Source: Streptomyces liliifuscus
Lineage (GTDB): Bacteria; Actinomycetota; Actinomycetes; Streptomycetales; Streptomycetaceae
Length of the DNA: 64,000 nucleotides
Assembly (NCBI RefSeq): GCF_016598615.1
Contig: NZ_CP066831.1
Coordinates: forward strand, 7,192,001-7,256,000
Direction of reading: 5' to 3'
Numbering within the stretch: position 1 is the first letter of the stretch; the number at the start of each line of letters is the position of its first letter. This document shows positions 11,346 through 26,070 of the stretch, in pieces. The notes beneath the pieces are model-generated. The model was given only the letters and a program-made list of their open reading frames with translations. It ran no database searches and was not told the DNA's origin. A program made the translations under genes and the position numbers.

Positions 11346-11375
11346 AGGCTACCAGTCACCGCACGAGTGGCCCAA
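11346..11375 (-). promoter_or_regulatory. Candidate rpsT promoter
   Basis: On the minus strand TTGGGC (-35) and TAGCCT (-10) are separated by 18 nt, close to Streptomyces HrdB-type promoters. The -10 lies about 118 nt before the rpsT ATG. Confidence 0.4.
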
Positions 11376-11464
11376 ACCGGTCGCACGCCCCCGCCCGTGG
11401 GACCATGGAGCCTACGTATCGATCCGACCCGAGGCGACAGGCGCCTCAAGAGACAGGACCCTGC

Positions 11465-13333
<1,869 letters not shown>

Positions 13334-13367
13334 CCGCCGGCCCGGTCGTCGTACGGCCGCGCAATGA

Positions 13368-13399
13368 CGGGCCCGTCGCGCATTCGCGCGGCGGGCCCG
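13368..13399 (+). terminator. Strong hairpin after lepA
   Basis: 14-bp stem CGGGCCCGTCGCGC / GCGCGGCGGGCCCG (one G-T pair) with a 4-nt ATTC loop, 35 nt after the lepA stop. There is no T tract, which is common for Streptomyces terminators. Confidence 0.65.
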
Positions 13400-13495
13400 C
13401 CGCGTCAACGGACTGCCGCGTTCCGCCCACGCTCTGTAGGAAGTGACAGCACGCCGCCCCTTACGCACCGGGCGGACGGGCTTTACTCTGATCAC

Positions 13496-13530
13496 CACTC
13501 GTTGGTTACTCGTGAGTTAAACAACGAGTG
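13496..13530. promoter_or_regulatory. Nested inverted repeat upstream of the acyl-CoA synthetase
   Basis: Perfect 9-bp arms CACTCGTTG / CAACGAGTG flank a 17-nt spacer that itself carries ACTC-GT-GAGT with nearly the same centre. It lies about 112 nt upstream of the GTG of the fatty-acyl-CoA synthetase, in the lepA-ligase gap. The geometry suits a TetR-type operator; TetR proteins often regulate acyl-CoA genes. The regulator is not in this window. Confidence 0.45.
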
Positions 13531-13641
13531 CACCGAGCCAGTAGCCAGTGAGTCACCAGCACCAATCTGCCCCTGAGCCAACTGTCAGAGCCAACCGCAA
13601 TCAGCCAGCCACACGCACTGTCGCGGGCCCCGGAGGATGTC

Positions 13642-15516
13642 GTGAGCGACACACAGACCCTGATCGAGAACCGTCCGCCGTCCGTGGCGGCCCTCTTCCT
13701 GGAGCGCGTGGCGGCGACGCCGGACGCGGAGGCGTACCGCTACCCGGTGCCGTCGGCCTCGGGCGAGGGCCCGGACGACTGGAAGTCCCTGAGCTGGACG
13801 CAGGCGGCCGACCGGGTCTACGCGATCGCGGCCGGTCTGATCGAGCTGGGTGTGCAGCCGGAGCAGCGCGTCGCGCTCGCCTCCTCGACCCGCGTCGAGT
13901 GGATCCTCGCCGACCTCGGCATCATGTGCGCGGGCGCGGCGACGACCACCGTGTACCCGCAGACGAACGCCGAGGAGTCGGCCTTCATCCTGGCCGACTC
14001 CGAGAGCAGGGTGCTGATCGCGGAGGACGCGGCCCAGCTCGCCAAGGCCCGGGACAAGCGCGGTGACCTGCCCGAGCTTACCCATGTCGTCGTGATCGAC
14101 CCGGCCGGCGTGGAGTCCGACGAGTGGGTCCTCACGCTCGCCGAGCTGGAGACCCGCGGCACCGCGTACCTGGAGAAGAACCCCGACCTGGTCAAGGAGA
14201 AGGTCGGGGCGATCACCAAGGACCAGCTGGCCACCCTCATCTACACCTCCGGCACCACGGGCCGCCCCAAGGGTGTCCGGCTGCCGCACGACAACTGGTC
14301 GTACATGGCGAAGGCCATCGCCGCGACCGGTCTGGTCGGCAAGGAGGACGTCCAGTACCTCTGGCTGCCGCTCGCGCACGTCTTCGGCAAGGTCCTCACC
14401 TCCGGCCAGATCGAGGTCGGGCACGTCACCGCCGTCGACGGCCGCGTCGACAAGATCATCGAGAACCTGCCGGTCGTGCAGCCGACGTACATGGCTGCCG
14501 TGCCCCGCATCTTCGAGAAGGTCTACAACGGGGTCGCGGCCAAGGCGCGGGCCGCCGGCGGCGCCAAGTACAAGATCTTCCAGTGGGCCGCCGGTGTCTC
14601 CCGCGAGTACGCGAAGGCCACGCAGGACAACTTCCGCCGTACCGGCACCGCCTCCGCGCCCTTCGGCCTCTCGGCCAAGCACAAGGTCGCCGACGCGCTC
14701 GTCTACGCCAAGATCCGCGAGGCCTTCGGCGGCAACCTGCGCGCCTGCGTCTCCGGGTCGGCGGCCCTCGCGCCCGAGATCGGCTTCTTCTTCGCGGGCG
14801 CAGGCATCCACATCCTGGAGGGGTACGGACTCACGGAGTCGTCCGCCGCCTCCTTCGTGAACCCCGGCGAGGCGTACCGCACCGGCACGGTCGGCAAGCC
14901 GCTGCCCGGCACCGAGGTGCGGATCGCGGACGACGGCGAGATCCTGCTGCGCGGCCCCGGCATCATGGAGGGCTACCACGGGCTGCCCGAGAAGACGGCC
15001 GAGGTGCTGGAGTCCGACGGCTGGTTCCACACCGGCGACATCGGCGAGCTGTCCCCCGACGGCTATCTGCGCATCACGGACCGCAAGAAGGACCTCATCA
15101 AGACCTCGGGCGGCAAGTACATCGCGCCCGCCGAGGTCGAGGGCCAGTTCAAGGCCGTCTGCCCGTACGTCTCCAACATCCTCGTGCACGGCGCCGACCG
15201 GAACTTCTGCACCGCGCTCATCGCCCTCGACGAGCCGTCGATCCTCGGCTGGGCCGCGGACAACGGCCTGTCGGGCAAGTCGTACGCCGATGTCGTCGCC
15301 GCCCCCGCGACGGTCGAGCTCATCGACGGCTACGTCAGGACGCTCAACGAGGGCCTCCAGCGCTGGCAGACCATCAAGAAGTTCAAGATCCTCCCGCGCG
15401 ACCTCGACATCGAGCACGGCGAACTGACACCGAGCCTGAAGCTGAAGCGGCCGGTCGTCGAGCGGGAGTACAAGTACTTGATCGATGAGATGTACGCGGG
15501 ATCGCGCGAGGCGTAG
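13642..15516 (+). CDS. Long-chain fatty-acyl-CoA synthetase (AMP-forming)
   Basis: 624 residues. Adenylate-forming enzyme that activates a fatty acid with ATP to acyl-AMP and then acyl-CoA. Motifs: YTSGTTGRPKGVRLPH (P-loop-like A3), GYGLTESSAASF (A5), DGWFHTGDIGELSPDGYLRITDRKKDLIKTSGGKY split over the hinge (A7-A8), and the C-terminal LKLKRPVVEREY lysine region. The GTG start has GGAGG 6 nt upstream. Probably monocistronic, with a nested operator-like dyad upstream. It is convergent with the response regulator 26 nt away. Chain-length preference cannot be read, but the architecture is FadD15/long-chain type. Confidence 0.93.
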   Translation: MSDTQTLIENRPPSVAALFLERVAATPDAEAYRYPVPSASGEGPDDWKSLSWTQAADRVYAIAAGLIELGVQPEQRVALASSTRVEWILADLGIMCAGAATTTVYPQTNAEESAFILADSESRVLIAEDAAQLAKARDKRGDLPELTHVVVIDPAGVESDEWVLTLAELETRGTAYLEKNPDLVKEKVGAITKDQLATLIYTSGTTGRPKGVRLPHDNWSYMAKAIAATGLVGKEDVQYLWLPLAHVFGKVLTSGQIEVGHVTAVDGRVDKIIENLPVVQPTYMAAVPRIFEKVYNGVAAKARAAGGAKYKIFQWAAGVSREYAKATQDNFRRTGTASAPFGLSAKHKVADALVYAKIREAFGGNLRACVSGSAALAPEIGFFFAGAGIHILEGYGLTESSAASFVNPGEAYRTGTVGKPLPGTEVRIADDGEILLRGPGIMEGYHGLPEKTAEVLESDGWFHTGDIGELSPDGYLRITDRKKDLIKTSGGKYIAPAEVEGQFKAVCPYVSNILVHGADRNFCTALIALDEPSILGWAADNGLSGKSYADVVAAPATVELIDGYVRTLNEGLQRWQTIKKFKILPRDLDIEHGELTPSLKLKRPVVEREYKYLIDEMYAGSREA

Positions 15517-15542
15517 CCCCGCGCAGCGTCACTGGGGCGGGG

Positions 15543-16127
15543 TCACAGACCCCGTCCCTGTCGCATTTCGCGAAGCAGGTCCTCCATGTGGCGTATGTGG
15601 TGGCGCAGTTCGAGGACGTCCTTGAGGTCGCTGGTCGCCATGTGGGTCTCGATCGCGCGCAGACGGTCGGCGAGTTCGTCGAACTGCGCCTGCTCGCGGG
15701 CGAGCATCCGTTCCAACTGCCGGTTCTTGCGGTGCAGATCGAGGAAGACGGTCACCTTGGCACGTAGCACCCAGGGGTCGAACGGCTTGGTCAGATAGTC
15801 GGCTGCCCCGGTCGCGTACCCGCGGAACGCGTAGCCCGCGTCGGAGTCCGTGCCGGTCAGGAAGATGATCGGTACGTCCTTGGTCTGGTCGAGCCGCTTG
15901 ATGTTCGCGGCCGTCTCGAAACCGTCCATGCCCGGCATCCGGATGTCGAGCAGAACGACGGCGAACCGTTGGCGCAGCAGCGCCTTCATCGCCTCCTCGC
16001 CCGAACGGGCGCGTACGAGCGGTTCGTTGAGGGACCCCAGGACGGCCTCCAGCGCGATCAGGTTGTCCTCCATGTCGTCCACGAGGAGGATGCTGGCGCG
16101 CTCGTCGGTCGAGCCTTCAGTGCTCAT
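15543..16127 (-). CDS. Response regulator with C-terminal coiled coil (OsaB-like)
   Basis: 194 residues. The receiver domain (about 12-130) has the acidic pair in ILLVDDMEDN, phospho-acceptor Asp61 in VVLLDIRMPGMDG, the Thr of FLTGTDS and Lys of YLTKPFDP. Residues 135-190 are a coiled coil (RKNRQLERMLAREQAQFDEL) with no DNA-binding domain, so output is probably by protein contact. It starts 18 nt after the hybrid kinase stop, making a kinase-regulator operon. The S. coelicolor osaAB pair (osmoadaptation) has this layout; orthology versus paralogy is not decided here. Confidence 0.88.
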   Translation of the reverse strand: MSTEGSTDERASILLVDDMEDNLIALEAVLGSLNEPLVRARSGEEAMKALLRQRFAVVLLDIRMPGMDGFETAANIKRLDQTKDVPIIFLTGTDSDAGYAFRGYATGAADYLTKPFDPWVLRAKVTVFLDLHRKNRQLERMLAREQAQFDELADRLRAIETHMATSDLKDVLELRHHIRHMEDLLREMRQGRGL

Positions 16128-16145
16128 GGTGATTGACTGCCTGCC

Positions 16146-20321
<4,176 letters not shown>

Positions 20322-20425
20322 GGTGGCCCAACTTCGGTAACTCGGCGCTTATGGGCGTGGCCAGTCTGTCACTCTGTCCGCATCGCCTGAGGCGTATTCG
20401 TCCGAACTGCTCCGGGAGCCGCACA

Positions 20426-22513
20426 GTGGGGCCCATACCGACGCAACGGGAGTCCGTGTCCCGTGCTCCTGAGGCGCCAGAGCGCCCGCGGGCGGTGGCG
20501 CGTACGTCTTTGCCGGGCAACCCTCTCGCGCCGGGCGCCGCCCGCCGGTTCGTCCGTACAGCGCTCGCCGAATGGACCGAACTCGCCCTGCCGGGCGCCG
20601 AGTTCATCACCGACCTGCTCGTCGCCGATGCCATGGTCGTGGTCAGCGAACTCGTCACGAACGCGGTGGTGCACGCCGGCACGGACGTGGAGCTGCTGTG
20701 CCGGCTCGGCCGTTGCTCGGAGGACTGCCCGGCGGCCGCTGCGGCGGACTCCGGGGCGGTACGGGTGGCCGCTTCGAGCGACGGATCGCACGAGAGTTCG
20801 AACGGCGGTGGGTGTGACGGTTCGCGCAGCGACAAGCGTGACGGTTCGGGCGACGGTTCGGGTGTCCGCTCGGGCGGTGGCTCCAAGGCAGGACAGCCCG
20901 GTCCGGATTCCGGCGTCCTCGTCATAGAGGTGTCCGACCACCACCCCGCGCGGGCGGTGCACGACGACGGGGCCGAGCGGCCGTACGACACCGTCGAGTA
21001 CGGCCGGGGCCTGCGTCTCGTCTCCGCGCTCTCCGAAGCCTGGGGCATCACCTACCGCACCGGCGTCAAGACCGTGTGGGCACGCCTGCCCGTCGACGGG
21101 ATCGCGGCCGTCGAGGAGGAGGCGGAGGCGTACGACGGCGAACACGCGCTGCGGCGCGGGCAGCGGGCCGCCGAGATCCTCGCCCCCGCACCGCGGCGCG
21201 GAACGCAGGACCAGGACTGGCGCAGCCGGGGCGTCCTCTCCTTCCTCGCCGAGGCCTCCGACCTGCTCGCCGGGCAGCTCGACGAGGACCTGGTCGCCGC
21301 GCTCACCGGGCAGCTGCTCGTCCCGCGGCTCGCCGACTGGTGCGCGGTGTGGCTGGAGGACGAGGCCCCGGGCCGCTCCGACGGGGGTGTCGTCGGCGGG
21401 CCACGGCTCGCCCGGGTCTGGCACGGCAGCGAGAACCGCATCGAGGAACTGCGCCGGCTCCTGGAGAAGGACCCGCCCGAGCTCCCCGAATCGGACCGCG
21501 CGGGCCCGGTGCCCGTGCCGTGGCCCGCCGAGGCGCTGGGAGCGCGGGCGACCGGCGGATCGGCACTCGCGTTCCGGCTGATCGCGGGCGGCAGACCGCT
21601 CGGCACACTGGTCATCGGCCGGGCCGGGCAGACCCGCTTCCCCGACGAGATCACGGGGCTCGTCGAGGACCTCAGCCGCCGTGTCGCGCTCGCCATCGGC
21701 GCGGCCCGGCAGTACGCACGCCAGGCCACCATCAGCCGCGTACTGCAGCGGGGACTGCTGCCCGGGGCGGTCGCCGAGATCCCGGGCGTACGCAGCGCGC
21801 TCGTCTACGAGCCGTGCGACAAGGGCGGACCCAGCGGGGACTTCTACGATCTCTTCCCCGCCGGGGACGGCCGCTGGTGCTTCGCCCTCGGCGACGTACA
21901 GGGCAAAGGGCCCGAAGCGGCCGTGGTGATCGGTCTCGCCCGGCCGTGGCTGCGGCTCCTCGCCCGGGAGGGGTACGCGGTGCCCGACGTCCTCGACCGA
22001 CTCAACCAGCTGCTCCTCGACGACGCGACCGAGGCGTCCGACGCGGCCGCCCGGGCCCTGGTCTCCGCGGGCGGCACCGGGCTCGCGGACGAGGGACCGC
22101 AGACCCGCTTCCTCTCCCTCCTCTACGGCGAGCTGGTGCCCTTCGACGGCGGAGTGCACTGCACGGTCGCCTCCGCCGGACACCCGCTGCCGTTGCTTCT
22201 GCAACCGTCGGGGGAGGTCGGCGAGGTGGCCCAGCCGCAGACCCTCCTCGGCGTCTTCGAGGACGCCAGCTACCTCTGCGGGACCTTCGAGCTGCGCCCC
22301 GGCGACAGCCTCCTGTGCGTCACGGACGGCGTGACCGAGCGCCGCAGCGGGCACCGGCAGTTCGACGACGACGACGGCCTCGCCGCCGCGCTCGCCGGGT
22401 GCGCGGGCCTGAGCGCCGAGCTGATCGCCGAGCGGATCCGCCGGCTGGTGCACGAGTTCGGCGGCAAGCCACCGGAGGACGACCTGGCGCTGCTGGTGCT
22501 GCAGGCGGAGTAG
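20426..22513 (+). CDS. ATPase-GAF-PP2C (SpoIIE-type) regulatory phosphatase
   Basis: 695 residues from the GTG at 20426 (GGGAG 7 nt upstream); in-frame alternatives are ATG 20351 and GTG 20456. Residues about 35-240 are an RsbW-like HATPase with N box VSELVTNAVVHAG and a later GLRLVSALSEAWGI, interrupted by a Ser/Gly/Asp-rich insert (about 110-155). A GAF domain is at about 265-430. The SpoIIE/PP2C phosphatase is at about 435-690, with metal motifs GGPSGDFYDLF, GDVQGKGPEA and VTDGVTERR. Such proteins control anti-sigma/anti-anti-sigma switching. It is divergent from the Nik1-like kinase across 104 bp, mirroring osaC next to osaAB, though the PAS domains reported for OsaC are not evident here. 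Confidence 0.88.
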   Translation: MGPIPTQRESVSRAPEAPERPRAVARTSLPGNPLAPGAARRFVRTALAEWTELALPGAEFITDLLVADAMVVVSELVTNAVVHAGTDVELLCRLGRCSEDCPAAAAADSGAVRVAASSDGSHESSNGGGCDGSRSDKRDGSGDGSGVRSGGGSKAGQPGPDSGVLVIEVSDHHPARAVHDDGAERPYDTVEYGRGLRLVSALSEAWGITYRTGVKTVWARLPVDGIAAVEEEAEAYDGEHALRRGQRAAEILAPAPRRGTQDQDWRSRGVLSFLAEASDLLAGQLDEDLVAALTGQLLVPRLADWCAVWLEDEAPGRSDGGVVGGPRLARVWHGSENRIEELRRLLEKDPPELPESDRAGPVPVPWPAEALGARATGGSALAFRLIAGGRPLGTLVIGRAGQTRFPDEITGLVEDLSRRVALAIGAARQYARQATISRVLQRGLLPGAVAEIPGVRSALVYEPCDKGGPSGDFYDLFPAGDGRWCFALGDVQGKGPEAAVVIGLARPWLRLLAREGYAVPDVLDRLNQLLLDDATEASDAAARALVSAGGTGLADEGPQTRFLSLLYGELVPFDGGVHCTVASAGHPLPLLLQPSGEVGEVAQPQTLLGVFEDASYLCGTFELRPGDSLLCVTDGVTERRSGHRQFDDDDGLAAALAGCAGLSAELIAERIRRLVHEFGGKPPEDDLALLVLQAE

Positions 22514-22663
22514 GGAGGGAGTGGGCGGAGTGGGTGGAGCAGGCGGTCCACGGGCTCCGGGCAGTGCGGCGGCGGGTGGTCCGGGGGTGCGGGAGCAACC
22601 GCTGAGGGAGCGAGTGGCCGGGGCGCGGGGCGGCGGGGCCGGCAGTGTCGAAGGTGCTGGACA

Positions 22664-23905
22664 ATGGAGTACATGCCTTCCGCACTTCCCGACGGCGAGC
22701 CCGTCCCCGACGACGGGGTGCTGCCCGCGCACGCCCTGGCCGGCGCGGCCGACCGTCCGCTCGGGTTCTATCTCCACGTCCCGTACTGCGCGACGCGCTG
22801 CGGCTACTGCGACTTCAACACGTACACGGCGACGGAGCTGCGCGGCTCGGGAGGCGTGCTCGCCTCCCGCGACAACTACGCCTCGACCCTGATCGACGAG
22901 ATCCGCCTGGCCCGCAAGGTCCTCGGCGACGACCCGCGGCCCGTCCGCACGGTCTTCGTCGGCGGCGGTACGCCCACACTGCTGGCCGCCGACGATCTCG
23001 TACGGATGCTGGGGGCGATCCGGGACGAGTTCGGGCTCGCGGCGGACGCGGAGATCACGACGGAGGCGAACCCGGAGTCGGTGGACCCGGCGTATCTGGC
23101 CGCGCTCCGGGAGGGCGGGTTCAACCGCGTCTCGTTCGGCATGCAGAGCGCACGGCAGCACGTGCTCAAGGTCCTGGACCGCACCCACACCCCCGGCCGG
23201 CCCGAGGCCTGTGTCGCCGAGGCGCGCGCGGCCGGGTTCGACCACGTCAACCTCGACCTCATCTACGGCACGCCCGGCGAGAGCGACGACGACTGGCGGG
23301 CCTCGCTCGACGCGGCGATCGGTGCCGGGCCCGACCACGTGTCGGCGTACGCCCTGATCGTCGAGGAGGGGACGCAGCTCGCGCGGCGCATCCGGCGCGG
23401 GGAGGTACCCATGACCGACGACGACGTGCACGCGGACCGGTACCTCATCGCGGAGGACCGGCTCTCCGCGGCCGGCTTCTCCTGGTACGAGGTCTCCAAC
23501 TGGGCCACGTCCGACGCCGGGCGTTGCCTTCACAACGAGTTGTACTGGCGGGGGGCCGACTGGTGGGGGGCGGGGCCCGGGGCGCACTCCCATGTGGGGG
23601 GTGTTCGCTGGTGGAACGTAAAACATCCCGGGGCGTATGCGGGGGCCCTTGCGGCGGGGCGGTCGCCCGGGGCGGGGCGGGAGCTCCTGTCCGAGGAGGA
23701 TCGGCGGGTGGAGCGGATTCTGTTGGAGCTGCGGCTCCTTGAGGGGGTTCCGCTGACGTTGCTCCACGCGGAGGGGCTTGCGGCGTCGCGTCGTGCCCTC
23801 GCGGACGGTCTCCTCCAGGCCGGGCCGTACGAGTCCGGGAGCGCGGTGCTCACCCTGCGGGGGCGGCTGCTCGCTGACGCGGTGGTCCGCGACCTGGTGG
23901 ACTGA
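22664..23905 (+). CDS. hemW: HemW-like radical SAM protein (coproporphyrinogen oxidase family)
   Basis: 413 residues. Radical SAM cluster cysteines are at 42, 46 and 49 in PYCATRCGYCDF, followed by VFVGGGTPTLL and ITTEANPESVDP. The HemN-like C-terminal domain follows. True HemN has an extra N-terminal cysteine context; this shape fits HemW, a haem chaperone or insertion factor often annotated as coproporphyrinogen III oxidase. The alternative ATG at 22673 (MPSALPDGEPVP) is equally plausible as the start. It sits upstream of hrcA-dnaJ, a widely conserved order, but here DUF3097 and metallo-beta-lactamase genes on the minus strand lie between. A full palindromic element follows the stop. Confidence 0.9.
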   Translation: MEYMPSALPDGEPVPDDGVLPAHALAGAADRPLGFYLHVPYCATRCGYCDFNTYTATELRGSGGVLASRDNYASTLIDEIRLARKVLGDDPRPVRTVFVGGGTPTLLAADDLVRMLGAIRDEFGLAADAEITTEANPESVDPAYLAALREGGFNRVSFGMQSARQHVLKVLDRTHTPGRPEACVAEARAAGFDHVNLDLIYGTPGESDDDWRASLDAAIGAGPDHVSAYALIVEEGTQLARRIRRGEVPMTDDDVHADRYLIAEDRLSAAGFSWYEVSNWATSDAGRCLHNELYWRGADWWGAGPGAHSHVGGVRWWNVKHPGAYAGALAAGRSPGAGRELLSEEDRRVERILLELRLLEGVPLTLLHAEGLAASRRALADGLLQAGPYESGSAVLTLRGRLLADAVVRDLVD

Positions 23906-23916
23906 CGACCTGTTTC

Positions 23917-24120
23917 TCGCCCCCGCCGCCCCTACCCATTCCCGTCCCCTGGGGCTCCGCCCCAGACCCCGTCCGTAGCGATTTCGGGTGCGGGTGCGGT
24001 GGGGGCTTGTCGCGCAGTTCCCCGCGCCCCTTTTAGGGGCGCGGGGAACTGCGCAGTCTTTTGGGGGTTCGGGGGCGGAGCCCCAGGGGACGGGAATGGG
24101 TAGGGGCGGCGGGGGCGAAA
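23917..24120. repeat. Complete nested intergenic palindromic element (copy B, type copy)
   Basis: 204 bp. The outer 47-bp arms (23917-23963 and 24074-24120) are perfect inverse complements. Inside is a perfect 20-bp stem (24012-24031 / 24035-24054, starting GCGCAGTTCCCCGCGCCCCT) with a 3-nt loop. The spacer holds GATTTCGGGTGCGGGT and GTGGGGGCTTGTC. It lies in the convergent gap between hemW and the DUF3097 gene. Related copies, full, mosaic or partial, are at 10672, 30459, 34640, 37062, 47042, 52101, 53750, 55324 and 58352. Confidence 0.9.
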
Positions 24121-24144
24121 AAATGCCCTATGGCCGCCGCGCGC

Positions 24145-24948
24145 TCACTCCGGGGCCGTGACGAAGTCGATCAGTTCTTCCACGCGGCCCAGCAGTTCCG
24201 GCTCCAGGTCTCGGTAGGAGTGGACCGAGCCGAGGATGCGCTGCCACGCGGCACCCGTGTTGTCGGGCCAGCCCAGCGCGCGGCACACCCCCGTCTTCCA
24301 GTCCTGCCCCCGCGGCACACGCGGCCACCCCGGGATACCGACGGCCGCCGGTTTCACGGCCTCCCAGACGTCGATGTACGGATGCCCCACGACAAGCGCG
24401 TACTCACTCGTCACGGCCTCCGCGATCCGCGACTCCTTCGTGCCGGGAACGAGATGGTCGACCAGCACCCCCAGCCGCGCATCCGCCCCGGGACCGAACT
24501 CGTCCACGATGGCGGGCAGATCGTCGATGCCCTCCAGGTACTCGACGACGACACCCTCGATCCGGAGGTCGTCGCCCCAGACCCGTTCGACCAGTTCCGC
24601 GTCGTGCCGCCCCTCGACGTAGATGCGCCCCGCCCGGGCGACCCGTGCCCGGGCCCCGGGCACGGCAACCGAACCGGACGCCGTACGAGTGGGGCGTACG
24701 GGTGCGGACGACGGGCGCACCAGCGTCACCACGCGCCCCTCCAGCAGGAACCCCCGGGGCTCCAGCGGAAACACCCTGTGCTTGCCGAAGCGGTCCTCCA
24801 GAGTGACCGTCCCCGCCTCGCAGCGGATCACGGCACCGCAGAACCCGGTCCCGGGCTCCTCGACCACGAGTCCCGGCTCCGCCGCCACCTCGGGCACGGG
24901 TTTGGGCTTCTTCCACGGAGGGGTCAGGTCCGCTGAGTACTGGCGCAT
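24145..24948 (-). CDS. DUF3097 family protein
   Basis: 267 residues from the ATG at 24948 (MRQYSADLTPPWKKPKPVPE). The open frame continues 121 codons upstream, but that part is antisense to the neighbour's repeats. Actinobacterial family of unknown function. Visible are TLEDRFGKHRVFPLEPRGFLLEG, GRIYVEGRHDAELVERVWGDDLR (Toprim-like acidic context) and GVLVDHLVPGTKESRIAE. The ...VEGRHDAELVE... / ...LVDHLV... pair resembles the Glu and DxD spacing of Toprim folds, which is my inference. Cytosolic. Convergent with hemW; it starts 46 nt after the metallo-hydrolase stop, so the two are probably one operon. Confidence 0.88.
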   Translation of the reverse strand: MRQYSADLTPPWKKPKPVPEVAAEPGLVVEEPGTGFCGAVIRCEAGTVTLEDRFGKHRVFPLEPRGFLLEGRVVTLVRPSSAPVRPTRTASGSVAVPGARARVARAGRIYVEGRHDAELVERVWGDDLRIEGVVVEYLEGIDDLPAIVDEFGPGADARLGVLVDHLVPGTKESRIAEAVTSEYALVVGHPYIDVWEAVKPAAVGIPGWPRVPRGQDWKTGVCRALGWPDNTGAAWQRILGSVHSYRDLEPELLGRVEELIDFVTAPE

Positions 24949-24994
24949 TCGGACGACGATAGGAGAAGGTCCCCGCCCGGCGCACCGAGCCCCC

Positions 24995-26059
24995 CTACGA
25001 CACGCCGAAACGCCGTGCCAGCGCGTCCCGTTGGGCCCGTACGAACGTGGCGTCGACCGCCGCCCCGTGGCCGGGCACGTACACCGCGTCCTCGCCCCCG
25101 AGGCCCAGCAGCTGGTCCAGGGCCGCGGGCCAGCGGGAGGGGACGGCGTCGGGGCCCGCCTGGGGTTCACCGGACTCCTCGACGAGGTCCCCACAAAAGA
25201 CAACCTCCGGCGAGCCGGTCCAAGAGCGTCCGGGGCGGCCGGGACCGCCCGAGCCGCCGAAGCCGTCGGAGTTGCCGAGATTGCCGGGGCCGACGGGACT
25301 GCCAAGGCCACCGGAGCTACCGGGACCGCCCGAGCCGCCGAAGCCGTCTAGGCTGCCAGGGCCGCCCGGACCGCCCGGACCGCCGGGACCGCCCGAGCCG
25401 CTGGGGCCGACGGGACTGCCAAGGCCGTCGGAGCTACCGGGACCGTCCGAGCCGCCGAAGCCGTTGAGGCTGTCGGAGTCGCCGAGACTGCCAGGGCCGC
25501 CGGGGCCGCCGGAGCTACCGGGACCGACCAAGCCGCCGAGGGCTCCTGTGCTTCCCGGGACGAAGATCGCCAGGTCGTGGCCCGTGTGGCCGGGGCCCAC
25601 GTTTGCCAGCAGGACCTGTACGCCGCCGCCCAGGTCGAGGGTCCACTCGCCGGAGACGAGGTGCCGGGGGCGGACGAGGAGGTCCGCCGCCTCGGCGGCC
25701 TCGTCCGGATCGGCGCCGTTGCGCACGGCGTCGGCCCGCAACTCGTCCCGGCCGTCGACGAGCACCCGCTCAAGGCCCACCGCCCCGAAGACCTCGACCC
25801 CCGCGAACGCCGCCGCGCCGAAGACATGGTCGAAATGCGGGTGGGTGAGCGCGAGATGGGTGACCCGCCCGCCCCCGAGCAACCGCCGCGCCTCCGTACG
25901 CAGCCGCGCGCCCTCCCGCAGCCCCGACCCCGCGTCGATCATGAGCGCCGCGCCCTCGCCCACCACGAGCCCGACCGTGCAGTCCCACCCCGGAAGCCGG
26001 CAGCGCCCCACACGCGGCCCCAGTTCCTCCCACCCGGCCTCTTCCCAAGTCACCCTCAT
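24995..26059 (-). CDS. MBL-fold metallo-hydrolase with inserted Gly-rich collagen-like segment
   Basis: 354 residues. The N-terminal half has the metallo-beta-lactamase metal motif LTHPHFDHVFGAAAF (HxHxDH with Pro) and a later His in GPGHTGHD. Between the strands LAIFVPG and PEVVFCGDLVEE about 110 residues of Gly/Pro/Ser-rich sequence (GPGGPG, GFGGSDGPG, GLGSPVGP blocks) are inserted. Removing it would rejoin two ordinary MBL strands. The C-terminus returns to family sequence (YVPGHGAAVDATFVRAQRDAL). Hydrolase substrate unknown; small family members act on thioesters or glyoxalase-type substrates. Operon with the DUF3097 gene; divergent from hrcA. Confidence 0.88.
   Translation of the reverse strand: MRVTWEEAGWEELGPRVGRCRLPGWDCTVGLVVGEGAALMIDAGSGLREGARLRTEARRLLGGGRVTHLALTHPHFDHVFGAAAFAGVEVFGAVGLERVLVDGRDELRADAVRNGADPDEAAEAADLLVRPRHLVSGEWTLDLGGGVQVLLANVGPGHTGHDLAIFVPGSTGALGGLVGPGSSGGPGGPGSLGDSDSLNGFGGSDGPGSSDGLGSPVGPSGSGGPGGPGGPGGPGSLDGFGGSGGPGSSGGLGSPVGPGNLGNSDGFGGSGGPGRPGRSWTGSPEVVFCGDLVEESGEPQAGPDAVPSRWPAALDQLLGLGGEDAVYVPGHGAAVDATFVRAQRDALARRFGVS
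25223..25554 (-). repeat. 9-nt-periodic repeats coding the collagen-like insert
   Basis: Region coding about 110 residues in Gly-x-x-type triplets, with two long diverged copies of a unit containing GGSGGPGSSGGLGSPVGP-like sequence. At DNA level blocks such as CCGCCCGAGCCGCCGAAGCC recur. Slippage or recombination is the likely origin. Confidence 0.8.
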
Positions 26060-26070
26060 ACGCCGACGCT

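Noticed and set aside
20369..23767. 1132-codon minus-strand open frame
   Set aside because: Antisense to the phosphatase and hemW genes; long antisense frames are common at high GC, and its residues are Arg/Gly/Pro-biased with no domain.
24949..25311. N-terminal 121-codon extension of the DUF3097 protein
   Set aside because: It runs out of frame through the neighbouring metallo-hydrolase gene and its Gly-rich repeats; ATG 24948 gives a family-like start.
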